The position numbers and the translations under genes are program-made. Below, one piece after another: positions 16,201 through 24,694 of a stretch of DNA of 34,588 nt (positions within the stretch are counted from its first letter, which is position 1; each line of letters opens with the position of its first letter). The stretch is taken from the NCBI GenBank assembly GCA_025062105.1, contig JANXAQ010000019.1, positions 1 to 34,588 on the forward strand, given 5' to 3'. The notes beneath the pieces were generated by a model. That model did no database searches and was not told the origin of the DNA. It saw nothing but the letters and a program-made list of their open reading frames with translations. This DNA comes from Thermoguttaceae bacterium. Its GTDB lineage: Bacteria > Planctomycetota > Planctomycetia > Pirellulales > Thermoguttaceae.

Positions 16201-18757
16201 AATGGCCGAAGCCCATCAGTCGGCCCCTAGCCCCGTTCCAGCCCCAGATAGCCCCCAGAGCGCAACGCCCCAGCAAAACCGAACTGGTGGTCCCCCGCAG
16301 ATACCCCCTCCCCCCTGGCAGGCCTACCGAGAGTTTCAGAAGTCCCTAGAGAGTCTTCGGGACTTGACGGGCAGAAGCCCGATCGATCGGCCTCAGATGG
16401 AACACCAAGCCTGGTGTCTTCGGCAGTCGGCCCAGCAATTGGCCGATTGGTTTGACCATTTCTACCGTCGGCTCCGGCAATCGCCCCCGCCGATACGACC
16501 GGAAGCCTGGCAGCAGATGCAAGCTCATTGGATGGCGCTGGTGTCGCGGACGCGGGACTTGCATCGGTTAGCTTGGGAAGTGCAGTCAGCCCTGTTTGAT
16601 GACAGCCCCGTGGGCAGTGGGCATGATATGCTTCGTCTTGTGCCCTCGCTCAATCCGTTTGCATTGGAGCTAGCTCGTACGCCGGAGGAAAATCCCCAAC
16701 CCTGGCTTAGTTGGCAGACTCTGATGGAGGCATCTCTCAGCAAGACGCTGGCCGAATATCCTGCCGGTGAAATCCAAGCAGTGCGCATGGCGTTCCAACA
16801 GTTGGCTCAAGCGTACCTGGATCGCCAATCGCCGGATCGGGCGAAGCGGTTTGCCGCCAGCATGCGACAATTAGCAGATAAGCTTGCGGAATTGGGCCAA
16901 GCCATTAACCAACGCCGCGCCACATTGCCGGTCCGAAACTTGGATTGGGCCGCCTTCCAAGCCACCCAATATCCGCCGCCAGGAACTACTGATTTGGAAG
17001 TACACTATAACCAACTCGATCCGTTTCGGTTAGCCTGGATCGGGTATCTAGTAGCGGTGGTAGGATTTGCACTGGCCTTCGGTCAGATTCGCACTGCAAT
17101 GTTTTGGCTGGGCATGGCAATCTCGCTAGTTGCACAAATTTTTATCATATATGGATTTGCTCTTCGGTATGCGATTACCGGCTGGGTGCCGGTAACCAAT
17201 ATGTTTGAAACGGTTGTTTTCGTGGCTCTGATGGTGGGGCTGATGGGTTGGCTATTCACGGTTTGGCCAATCCTGGCACCAGGACTCAGACTTGCATGGC
17301 AACTTACTGCTTGGCCGATGCCGGCACCCAAACTGCCCGATGCCGGAAGCCAATCGTCTGGAACGCTCCAAACCCCTGAACCTCCTCAACCCAAAATTTC
17401 CCCTGATGCAACAGTTCCTCGCAGAACGGCTTCGGAAGATAACCTCCCGCTCGGTTTGGCACCGGGGATGCCGGCATCTTTGCCTACTAGCGAGGATGCT
17501 CCTCTAATAAGCCCATCTACGATGCAGTGGTGGCGATGGATGTTGTCGCCATTTCGGTTATTACTGATGGCAGGGGTCTTTTATGGCCTTACCCAAGTTC
17601 ATTACGGCGAGGCAGAGGGATATACGGTTGTTTCTTTAGTTCCGAGGCTGGAACGAGGCGGAGCCCTTACGGCCAATGATCTAGTGGCTTGGCTGGTCGG
17701 ATGGGCCTTCCTGTTGGGCAGCATGTGGTATGTGCCGAGGGTGATCTTAGCTGCCGTTGGAAGTTTTTGGACGCTACCAGTTGTTTGGTATCGGCAATCC
17801 ATGCGCCTGGCCCTTCCACACCTGCAGGAACGAAAAGTTTATGCCTTCAGCGGAGCTATAATGGGGCTGTTGGGGGCGCTATTGGCCTACTATGCCCCGC
17901 CTACGGTGCTGGACAAATCGATTGGCCCACTTCGGCCAGTACTGCGGGATAACTTCTGGCTAACAGCCCATGTACTGACAATCACTGCCAGTTACGGCGC
18001 CGGCGCCCTGGCGCTTGCGCTAGGAAATCTGAGTTTATTTCATTATCTTTTCGGCCGATACCGAAACCCTCAGGCAGGTCCAGCTCTTGCCTCCGAGCGG
18101 TGGGCCGATGCGCAGGAAGGGGTGGATGCGGCCATTCCGGGTGGAGAAGCCTCATCCGGATCGGTCTTGCCATTAACGGAGGCTTCCGGCAGTCCTGCTC
18201 CTGAACCACACCGATCGGCTTCGGAGGGGGAGGAAGATGCTGGCCGATCGGCCCCACAGGTTTTCGTCTCAGCCGGTCAACCGACCGCGGTACCCAGCGG
18301 CTGCTTTAGGCGAGAACCGGCTGCTTGTGCCACCCTAGCCCGGTACATTTACCGGTGCATGCAGGTAGCTGTGCTTTTGTTGGCCGCTGGTACTTTGCTG
18401 GGAGCTTTGTGGGCTGATGTGGCCTGGGGTCGATTCTGGGGCTGGGACGCCAAAGAAGTCTGGGCGCTGATTTCCCTACTGCTCTATATGGTCGTATTGC
18501 ACGGCCGATATATCGGTTGGTTCGGCAATTTTGGCATGGCCGCTTTTTCGGTTATCGGGGCTACTTCGATTCTAATGGCCTGGTACGGCGTTAATTATGT
18601 ACTGGATGTAGGTTTGCATACCTACGGCCGGGGCACGGGTGGTCTGGGGGTAGTGCTAGCCGGGGTGGCTGCTAATTGGCTCTTCCTGGCCGCCGCCGCA
18701 GTCCGCTACTATCTGCAAACACGTACAAAAACTGAACCAGCCCCTCCTCTTCCGTAA
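13205..18757 (+). CDS. ccsBA: Giant CcsBA (ResB-CcsA) cytochrome c maturation protein
   Basis: A single 1850-residue frame. ResB-like helices lie at about 31-48, 65-84 and 94-114. A large extracytoplasmic domain runs to the helix at about 731-757 (YAGSLLIVVGITVMYLM), and another hydrophobic segment at 761-785 follows. A second extracytoplasmic region, about 790-1270, begins with RRLPVFADGRLMPLDSFAR, a motif seen in fused CcsBA proteins. CcsA starts near 1277, with WVPVTNMFET (1327), a conserved His in LTAHVLTITASYGAG (about 1588), the haem-handling WWD motif WGRFWGWDAKE (about 1740), His in VLHGRYIG (about 1765) and GLHTYG (about 1802). System II CcsBA carries haem across the membrane and attaches it to CxxCH apocytochromes. 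Two Pro/Ser-rich loops (about 1375-1440 and 1625-1710) interrupt CcsA. Typical fused proteins are much shorter. The ATG at 13205 has no strong ribosome site. No thioredoxin partner lies next to it. Confidence 0.92.
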   Translation: MDAGKVSVSSWPWWLRALRTGYQWAASLQVAVVLITLTTGVLGWATFVEKWYGTEAASFGIYRAWWFMVLVGLLGLNVFCATLIRWPWKKHQTGFVITHTGILVLLAGCLLQQGWGIHGQMILHEGEASNVVYEDQKVFRLEIFEAQAGGGRPSEGHSNDGQLVPRTVEVPFRSGPFHWADYQRLPFFPWRIVPRDWGRIYDQDGITLEVLDYYADSERLIVPRLVLGLRRLGQAKWEKELLFAEQGELTLTVVPAGGAHGQQRPMGIGDRQNMPWGPPVVFWLASSLAECQAFLATGPEGTVGSLGQVVLWHQGQVYRFSLQDLQKQPEQRLGASDFKVVFVGYQERFRAVELEIRPASAAAASNRVRMLLFAQNPSHNWQAETLGVYGTYWVEPPPVPERLAGIQRLELLRLAALLRLDLLLGPDGKLYYRQWHAPQLVAAGLWPGMAAPKASAPAEAIPPAEHRPQQASPMGEAYPVEHLGPLRVFSGTPLETEVRLLEFRPASRPTILYEPRALEAAPSAGRFRQPRAKVRLTVRDCSSGQQTSHQPEPLEPTANSGEFWIPLGGPRFADEEAVVFCGNRRVAVQLDYRKWQLGIQIYLRDFTRKVEPGSAHDAHYSSLVDVLEGTTPPKIRQEKVLITMNQPLTAKDPASGRMYRFYQSSFVYLGKPGDPEFDQWIEHRSENPNRPERSAQQTEAGGLPVQGPETASPITEDLYRSILSVNYDPGRGFKYAGSLLIVVGITVMYLMRAYIFAPGAWRWISMRVLVGFGVLGGGLLGSASSKAEELDWTYWRRLPVFADGRLMPLDSFARSVVEQICGRANPRLGLAEALPGEDLDRPEYSEAKQLFPDGKARTWPAHELILSWLVESHRWHRVPFLIAEHHQLREELLGLPREDPSGRPIRYVSPWQLQHAERFWQWEAQLRHQRQQAAHSSQKFHPTGLDRKAWQLLEAYTAWQKLIFSVPSLVSPQSLFRIRLAELEDTWQATSQAMEWALEMAEAHQSAPSPVPAPDSPQSATPQQNRTGGPPQIPPPPWQAYREFQKSLESLRDLTGRSPIDRPQMEHQAWCLRQSAQQLADWFDHFYRRLRQSPPPIRPEAWQQMQAHWMALVSRTRDLHRLAWEVQSALFDDSPVGSGHDMLRLVPSLNPFALELARTPEENPQPWLSWQTLMEASLSKTLAEYPAGEIQAVRMAFQQLAQAYLDRQSPDRAKRFAASMRQLADKLAELGQAINQRRATLPVRNLDWAAFQATQYPPPGTTDLEVHYNQLDPFRLAWIGYLVAVVGFALAFGQIRTAMFWLGMAISLVAQIFIIYGFALRYAITGWVPVTNMFETVVFVALMVGLMGWLFTVWPILAPGLRLAWQLTAWPMPAPKLPDAGSQSSGTLQTPEPPQPKISPDATVPRRTASEDNLPLGLAPGMPASLPTSEDAPLISPSTMQWWRWMLSPFRLLLMAGVFYGLTQVHYGEAEGYTVVSLVPRLERGGALTANDLVAWLVGWAFLLGSMWYVPRVILAAVGSFWTLPVVWYRQSMRLALPHLQERKVYAFSGAIMGLLGALLAYYAPPTVLDKSIGPLRPVLRDNFWLTAHVLTITASYGAGALALALGNLSLFHYLFGRYRNPQAGPALASERWADAQEGVDAAIPGGEASSGSVLPLTEASGSPAPEPHRSASEGEEDAGRSAPQVFVSAGQPTAVPSGCFRREPAACATLARYIYRCMQVAVLLLAAGTLLGALWADVAWGRFWGWDAKEVWALISLLLYMVVLHGRYIGWFGNFGMAAFSVIGATSILMAWYGVNYVLDVGLHTYGRGTGGLGVVLAGVAANWLFLAAAAVRYYLQTRTKTEPAPPLP

Positions 18758-18898
18758 CCTATCAGCCACGAGGCCCAACGGTAGGCAAATCTCCTCCTGT
18801 CTCGAATCCAGAAGTCGCCCCTTCCCCTTGCTGGACGAGCAAATCGAGTTTTGCTATTTCCGGACCTCCTGCCCAAAGAACAAAACGGAAACTAGCCG

Positions 18899-19043
18899 AA
18901 GCTCGACTTTGCCATTTTTGCCTCTTTTATTTCAAAGGGGTAAGATTTGAGGATTCTTTGTTCAGCAAATTTCCTAACTCAATATTGGCAAAGGGGTAAG
19001 ATATCCGAAAAAACTTGCACACCGGAAATCGGCAAAAGTCGAG
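18899..19043 (-). repeat. F1 TIR element, copy 3 (reverse)
   Basis: Left end AGCTCGACTTTGCCATTTTT and right end ATCGGCAAAAGTCGAG are inverted. The interior, TTGTTCAGCAAATTTCCTAA, is the reverse of the common TTAGGAAATTGGGTGAACAA. A further degenerate end, TCGAGTTTTGCTATTTCC, lies at 18844, so two copies may be partly nested. It lies 140 bp behind the ccsBA stop. Confidence 0.72.
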
Positions 19044-19045
19044 TG

Positions 19046-19234
19046 AAGAAACCTCTGAAAAAAATCTGAACATGTACTGATTTTTATGAACTTTTGATTT
19101 CTATAGCTGCTGAGTCCTCCTACCCGAATATCTACTATCTATAAGTTACTAGCAATGCTAGCAACCCTATATAGTGGGTCAGAGAGGCCAAGGCTCAAAA
19201 TAGAAATATATCCTTCTGAATTATACAGAGGTGC
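19046..19234 (+). repeat. F2 TIR element, copy 5
   Basis: It directly abuts the F1 copy. The ends are AACCTCTGAAAAAAATCTG and GAATTATACAGAGGTGCC. The central hairpin GTTACTAGC-AAT-GCTAGCAAC (19145-19165) pairs with one mismatch, and AATAGAAATATATCC replaces the usual AT-rich box. The 690-bp spacer 18758-19451 holds no supported gene besides these repeats. Confidence 0.78.
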
Positions 19235-19451
19235 CTACTATATGTTCAGATTTTTGCAAAGATTCCGAAGATTTATTGGAACCCGTTTCTAGCAGCAGAA
19301 TCGGCCAAGCCGACACAACCATTTCCTGCATCCGAAAGGCACATCCGCTTAGAGGCCCAAGCTTATCAGAGCTGGTTTCTGGCTACGGATCGGCCAAAAT
19401 AAAGCTCATGCTCACTATATCCTGAACAGGCTGCAACTTAGCTGCTAATAC

Positions 19452-20810
19452 TTATTCAAGCCGGGTTTTGGCACCAGAATCGGCCAAGCCGACTGTATGA
19501 TCCGAAGCAGCCGTTTCCGTAGGCAGAGGAAGGATTTGCAGAAGCTCCTGTGCCTGTTGAGTAGCTGGGACCCAAAGAGCCTGCTGGTCTGGCTGCCTAC
19601 TGGCTAGCACCCGCACCAAGGCCGGGATCGGAATGGGAGCATTTATCTGCTTGCCTTCGCCTAGCAGAAGTTGATGGGAGTTCACCAGAATACACCCTGG
19701 GGCGGGTACGGAGCAGATGCCCCGCAGCTGCAACCCTTCCGAGCTAATCCGAACCATCGCCCCCAATTGCTCATAGGAAAACACCTGCTCATCCGGCTCG
19801 GGCAATAGGCTCGTCGAAAGCCCCCACTCTTGGACGGCCGATTGCCAAAGCCGTCGGCTGATCGTACCCGGGCCAGCGCGGACAACGGCCACTACCTCTT
19901 CTAATCGCCCATTCACCAATCGGGCGTCTTCCACTTCAATCTGGGCTAACCCGGAAAGCATCCTCTCCAATTCCTGGCCCAGTAACATGTTCAAATCTAC
20001 TTGGAACAAATCTCCTTGAAAACGATATTCCACTTGCCCCTGCTGCTGGTATATCCACAAAGTCCCTCGCATGGAAGCCAATGGACCCAACCGCTCCAGC
20101 CCCGGTAATACCCCAGCCAACATGCAACAAGCAATCGATGATTGGCCAAGAGACAGTTCCAATCCGCTCACGGGTGGCTTGTGGGTATGGTCCTGCCCAA
20201 AGCGAATCTGAATCGGTTGGCTAGCTTGGCTACCGACAAGGCGGAAGGAAAAACTCCCTTGGCTGCCTTGTTCCAAGGGTTGCAGAAAACCTGTCAAGTC
20301 GGTAAGCGTGCGGATTTGCTGGCCGCTGCGCAGGCGAGCCTCCGCCGCTTGCACCTGCAGCTCACATCGGGGCCAATTGGGCGGCTGGGCCAAGGCGCGC
20401 CTAACCAACTCCACCAATTGACCTAGGCCTTCCGTATAAATTTCTAACCCTCGAAAGCAAACTTCCACCCGCCTGCTGCAAGCCCGATTGGGGGCAGTCG
20501 GCCGCCGCCAATGAATTTCCACTTGCTCCGCCCCAAGAATCAGTTCAGCGGTCTTGGGATCGGCCAGTTGGATCCCTTCGTAGATAACTTCGCCCGGCCG
20601 AGGATGCCTCAGCCCCTGCACTTTAACGATCAGCCCAAGCAATCGTTCCGCTTCGGCCGCCTGCTGCTCCAAATACCAAGGCGTCATGCGCCAGCCGGCC
20701 CATACACACAAACCCACTGTCGGCAAAATACATCCAAGCACAAACAGCGCTACACATACCCGGCGGCGAGTATTCTCATGCAACCAAAACGGCTCGGAGA
20801 TGCTAAACAT
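19452..20810 (-). CDS. AsmA-like membrane-anchored protein, unknown function
   Basis: The 452-residue protein has one N-terminal membrane helix at about residues 18-40 (CVALFVLGCILPTVGLCVW), preceded by RRR, so the body should lie outside the cytoplasm. The remainder is rich in beta-strand-like stretches (VIYEGIQLADP, VEIHWRRP, LWIYQQQGQVEYRFQGDLFQVDL) reminiscent of AsmA/DUF3971-type lipid-handling proteins, but I recognise no decisive motif. The ATG at 20810 is chosen because GGAGG stands eight bases upstream; a GTG at 20852 has none. It is convergent with ccsBA across a repeat-filled spacer. Its role is unknown; envelope biogenesis is a guess from topology only. Confidence 0.72.
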   Translation of the reverse strand: MFSISEPFWLHENTRRRVCVALFVLGCILPTVGLCVWAGWRMTPWYLEQQAAEAERLLGLIVKVQGLRHPRPGEVIYEGIQLADPKTAELILGAEQVEIHWRRPTAPNRACSRRVEVCFRGLEIYTEGLGQLVELVRRALAQPPNWPRCELQVQAAEARLRSGQQIRTLTDLTGFLQPLEQGSQGSFSFRLVGSQASQPIQIRFGQDHTHKPPVSGLELSLGQSSIACCMLAGVLPGLERLGPLASMRGTLWIYQQQGQVEYRFQGDLFQVDLNMLLGQELERMLSGLAQIEVEDARLVNGRLEEVVAVVRAGPGTISRRLWQSAVQEWGLSTSLLPEPDEQVFSYEQLGAMVRISSEGLQLRGICSVPAPGCILVNSHQLLLGEGKQINAPIPIPALVRVLASRQPDQQALWVPATQQAQELLQILPLPTETAASDHTVGLADSGAKTRLE

Positions 20811-21018
20811 CCCTGTTGCCTCCGAGATTCTTGCCCCCAGCAGGTTCTGCACCTACAAGCTTGACTGTGCTGTTATGGATTCTCTGAAAATACAGGAAGT
20901 CAAGCGGCTTTTGATTCTGTTGGCATTTGGCCACTGCATCCCAACATCTCTCATATGTCGGTTATCCCCAGTGTTAGCAACCCTATCACTAGGGCTAAAA
21001 GGAGCAAAATCACATAGA

Positions 21019-21218
21019 GAAGCTCCGCAAAATCCTGACCATATCGGGAACTTCCCAAGTTTTTGATTCTATCGCGGTTCGGTTCTCCTATCTGAACACC
21101 TAACTATCTTGTTGTCTGCTCGCAATGCTAGCACCCGTATTGGGTTAGAGGCACAGCAATCCCAAACAGGATAGAAATATCACCCTCGAGTGATGCACTC
21201 GAATTATGCAGAGCTTCC
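21019..21218 (+). repeat. F2 TIR element, copy 6
   Basis: The ends GAAGCTCCGCAAAATCC and GAATTATGCAGAGCTTCC are inverted. The change CCTC to GCTC on the left is matched by GAGC for GAGG on the right. The centre is GCTCGCAATGCTAGC, and ATTGGGTTAGAGG and AGGATAGAAATATC are conserved. A small extra palindrome, CTCGAGTGATGCACTCGA, is inserted near 21186-21201. Confidence 0.78.
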
Positions 21219-21314
21219 ACTAGTATCAAAACCTCATCCGTCATCAAACACGCCCCAAGCCCTGGGGAACCTCTTTTGGGAGAAGTTAGGAAACTAAACG
21301 GGTATCAAAATCTA

Positions 21315-21606
21315 GGCTGGCACGCTGTTGTACATGAGTTAGCGTTGAAGTGCTTGGATCTCAGTTTAGGCAAATTCGGAAAGCTCGTGGAACGACACAG
21401 AATGGACAAAATAGGCAATATTGCCAAAACAGTTTCTGAAACCATGTACTTCCTGTCTTCTAAAGGATCTTTCATAAAGGATGCCATTTCTCCAAAGTAG
21501 CAATCCGCTTCTTTCGAAAGGTCCGTTTGCCCCCTATGTGGGGCGCTCACGTGTTGCCGTTATGATGGTCCATACCTCCCAAAGATGTGGATAACAGTGA
21601 GCTAGC
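21315..21606 (+). repeat. F3 element, copy 2
   Basis: The left end GGCTGGCACGCTGTTGTACAT and the right end ATGTGGATAACAGTGAGCTAGC are imperfect inverted repeats. The interior shares GAGTTAGCGTT, CAGTTTAGGCAAATTCGGAAA and AATGGACAAAATAGG with copy 1. It fills the spacer before the aroC 3' end. The rest of 20811-21782 shows no gene. Confidence 0.6.
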
Positions 21607-21782
21607 ACTGGAGAACTTCTTTCTCTTTCCGAAAGCAACACGAATGTACATAAACGCTCTAAAGGTTAGATTGGCCACAGGTGCAATCCTATTGTCGGCC
21701 TCATCAGTACTCTAATTCCGTTGGTGGAAGTCTGCTGGACATCTTTGGGCCGATGGAACTAGGCTTTGTGCTGGGTGGGCGA

Positions 21783-22937
21783 TCAAGGAGTTTGACGGCC
21801 GAGTTGGGCAGCCATTTGATGGAAAAGTTGCCATCTGGCCTGCATCTCCGCCAGACTGTCTCCGCCAAACTTATCGACTAAGGCTCTGGCCACCTCAAAG
21901 GCCACCACATTTTCCACAATCACACTGGCTGCGGCAATGGCACAAACATCGCTACGTTCGTAGGAGGCCAGTTCCGGCCGCCGGCTGCGCAGGTTGACTG
22001 AGGCCAACGGCCGGGCCAAGGTGCTGATCGGTTTCATCGCCGCTCGGAGCACAATCGGCTGGGCATTGCTCATGCCGGCTTCCAGGCCGCCAGCATTATT
22101 GGTAGGACGAACAAATCCCAGACAAGGGGTATCAGCCAGGCTGGGATCATAGTGGATCGGATCATGCACTTGGCTGCCACGACGGCCAGCCGCCTCAAAT
22201 CCCAGTCCTATCTCTACCCCCTTGATTGCCTGGATGGACATAACCGCCTGGGCCAACTGGCCGTCTAGCTTCCGATCCCATTGGGCATGGCTTCCCAGTC
22301 CAAACGGTACTCCCTCCACGCGAACCTCAATGACCCCTCCCAGGCTGTCGCCTTCCCGACGGCATTGGTCGATCAGCTCTTGCACCGGCCCGTCCTGATC
22401 CGGGTGAAGCGAATACACTAAGCTAGCATCCCGGCGCTGGCGAAGCTCCTCTAGGGAGCCCTGCGCTTCTGGATACCGGATAGGGCCCACCTGAACCACA
22501 TAACCAAGAGTTTTAACTCGGAAAAGCTCCAGCAGTTGCTTGGCCAATGCACCCACTGCTACCCGGGCTACGGTTTCCCTTGCGCTAGCCCGCTCCAATA
22601 TCCCACGAATGGGGCAAAGATATTTCATTGCCCCGCTGAGATCCCCATGACCCGGTCTGGGGGAATCTAAATCATCTAATTGGTCAATCCGAACATCCTT
22701 GTTATAAATGATCAGGGTAATCGGGCTGCCGATGGTCTGGCCACGCCACAGGCCGGTCAAGATCTCAACCCGATCGGTTTCGATCTGTTGGCGGCCGCCC
22801 CGGCCATAACCGCCTTGCCGGCGGCGCAGCTCAGCATCGATCGGCTCCGTGCGAACCTGCACCCCGGCCGGAAACCCCTCCACCAACGCCACCATCGCCT
22901 TGCCGTGCGATTCACCCGCTGTCAAATATCGTAACAT
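21783..22937 (-). CDS. aroC: Chorismate synthase
   Basis: A 384-residue protein of the expected family length (about 350-400). The N-terminal AGESHG (G8-G12, catalytic His11), RQGGYGRGGRQQIETD, GSPITLIIYNKD, RPGHGD and RASARETVARVAVGA are the chorismate synthase signatures in the right order. GRRGSQVHDPI and the NNAGGLEAGMSNAQPI segment (usual N-x-x-G-G-x-x-G-G-x-S-N-G) follow. The enzyme converts EPSP to chorismate in the cytoplasm with reduced FMN, the last shikimate step. The start at 22937 is the only ATG that keeps MLRYLTAGESHG; its ribosome site is weak (GAG at about 10 bases). No other shikimate gene is nearby. Confidence 0.97.
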   Translation of the reverse strand: MLRYLTAGESHGKAMVALVEGFPAGVQVRTEPIDAELRRRQGGYGRGGRQQIETDRVEILTGLWRGQTIGSPITLIIYNKDVRIDQLDDLDSPRPGHGDLSGAMKYLCPIRGILERASARETVARVAVGALAKQLLELFRVKTLGYVVQVGPIRYPEAQGSLEELRQRRDASLVYSLHPDQDGPVQELIDQCRREGDSLGGVIEVRVEGVPFGLGSHAQWDRKLDGQLAQAVMSIQAIKGVEIGLGFEAAGRRGSQVHDPIHYDPSLADTPCLGFVRPTNNAGGLEAGMSNAQPIVLRAAMKPISTLARPLASVNLRSRRPELASYERSDVCAIAAASVIVENVVAFEVARALVDKFGGDSLAEMQARWQLFHQMAAQLGRQTP

Positions 22938-24369
22938 AAAGTCTCATAATTGGTTACAAGCCTTCGGCCCCGTACAAGCTCAAACCTCTTGCCTGCTGTG
23001 GTATTGTACTGGCCCCCACACCCAGCGACTAGAGCAATCTTGCCTATTGATTCCTTAAATACCATAAAACTTTCGGCGGAATGGACAACGCTTCCTGTTT
23101 CCCACTTTCTTCTGCTCCAAAACGGGTAGGCAATAGTGGAAGGAAAAACCAAGCAGAGCCTTTTTGGCCCCCGCTACTAGGGCATGCATTTGAATAAGGT
23201 TGACCTTCCCAATGGAGGCCCCTTGTTATCCACATTTGGAATGCACAGTTTGGCACCAACTCTGGAGTGTATGAGGATGATCCTGAGCTTGGATGAAAAG
23301 TCCCACTAACCTCTGGAAGCAATTACCCTATGGATTTAGGGAGTTTGGGAAATCTAGGAAAAAAGTTCTTCATGGCTAATTTTTATGTATATCGCCTTAA
23401 TTATCCACTTTATGGCTCTCTGTCCTGTAAGTTTAACTTTTGGATAACTAGCCAGCTTATCGAAGCAACAGACCGCCTTCTTCACTCGGCTGAAATGTTT
23501 CCAAAGGCTCGTAGAATGAGCAATATAGACAAACTAAATAACATAGACAAAATAAATATAGCGATCTAGCTAATCAAAAAACAAAAGCAGGGTATCCAAG
23601 GACTCAAGATTCACAGTATGGAGCAATCCGGATTATCTTGGGGAATTGCCTTTCTATCTTTCCGCCTTATGCGGGCGGAGAAATGCCCAAACGGCTAGGT
23701 GGGAAGGTATGGGAAGGTTTGGAATTAAGAAAGGTAACGGTGACTAGAAATAACGCGAAAGCTCACACTTCGACTGAGTTTGGGATAAAACCATGGAACT
23801 CACCCGCTTAGAGAAAATAGGAAATTCAGAAAATCTAGGAAACACAGGAAATTTTCCAAAAATTGTCTAGTTTCTTCAGTTTGACCAAATTTAGAGTCTA
23901 TTCGGCTCCATAATTCGGCTCAAAAATTCCGAAAGGTTTCCTCATCTTGATTAATTTTTAAGAGGTCCTTTTCGGAATGCTCTAACCCCTTGAAAATATT
24001 CGAGTTAGGAAATGGGCTGAACAAAAGACCTTCGAAACTGAACTCCTTGAAACAAAAAGGAAGTGGCAAAAAAAACAAAAGTCGATCTACTAATTGCTAT
24101 GGGTAAAAGCAGTGAGGAACATGCCAGAAGAGGGGCCAAAATCCTACCTCGTACTCCTCCACCGGCAGAAGCAGAAAGAAAAGATCCCGGCGGGAAGCAA
24201 AGCCAAAATCCGTTGCTTTCCTCCTAAGAAGCAGATCTAGATAAGAATCTTTACCAAAATGAAAATCTAGAGGGTTCTCAACTGCTACCTGAGCTCTTTG
24301 GGGATGTGAGGAAACATTTATTTTTGTTCAAACAATCAAATCCAGCCGACGAAAGTCTTTGCCCGTTTT
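22938..24369. other. Large gene-poor spacer
   Basis: About 1.4 kb between divergent aroC and the PfkB-family gene (1.76 kb with the repeats at its right end). Open frames up to about 90 codons exist on both strands but overlap each other and carry no domain. 23330-23580 and 23810-23880 are AT-rich, with reiterated AAATCTAGG and ATAGACAAA words similar to the F3 interior, and CTTGTTATCCACAT at 23222 resembles an F3 end. A decayed third F3 copy is possible but I cannot set its borders. Confidence 0.4.
23970..24087 (+). repeat. F1 TIR element, copy 4 (decayed)
   Basis: GAATGCTCTAACCCCTTG, GAGTTAGGAAATGGGCTGAA and the right end GTGGCAAAAAAAACAAAAGTCGAT follow the F1 order. The left inverted end is not recognisable. 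Confidence 0.55.
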
Positions 24370-24516
24370 AGTTCGACGGTTTCTCATTTCTAGGGGCAGC
24401 CCCCTTGGATGTTCTAACCCTTTGAGTATATTACGGTTAGGAAAATTGCTGGGAGACGAGTCTTCAAAGCTAAGTGCTTAAAATAAAAGAAGTTACGAAA
24501 ATGGCAACAGTGGAGC
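24370..24516 (+). repeat. F1 TIR element, copy 5
   Basis: The left end AGTTCGACGGTTTCTCATTT and the right end GTTACGAAAATGGCAACAGT are inverted with mismatches. The interior keeps GTTCTAACCCTTTGAG and GGTTAGGAAAATTG. Confidence 0.65.
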
Positions 24517-24586
24517 AACCGGCTATCCCAAACCGAATTTTCCCACTTGCTAGCAGATTTCAGCCGGGCGGTTTTAATGTGCTGAA

Positions 24587-24674
24587 AAAAACAAGTTTTG
24601 CCGGTCAGTGTCGTCCGGCTCGAAAAACCCGAGGAAAACGCGAAGGTCCCATTTCAAGAACAGCTTCTAAGAAA
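24587..24674 (+). repeat. F4 intergenic repeat, copy 3 (partial)
   Basis: GTCCGGCTCGAAAAACCC, GAGGAAAACGCGAAGG and TCCCATTTCAAGAACAGC follow the same order as the F4 copy before ccsBA. It ends about 20 bp upstream of the PfkB-family start, inside the likely leader. Confidence 0.5.
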
Positions 24675-24694
24675 ATCCGAAAGGAGAAGAGTCT

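Noticed and set aside
23330..23569. A 79-codon + strand frame in the aroC-PfkB spacer.
   Set aside because: Asn/Ile/Lys-rich tail from the repetitive ATAGACAAA words; no start signal.
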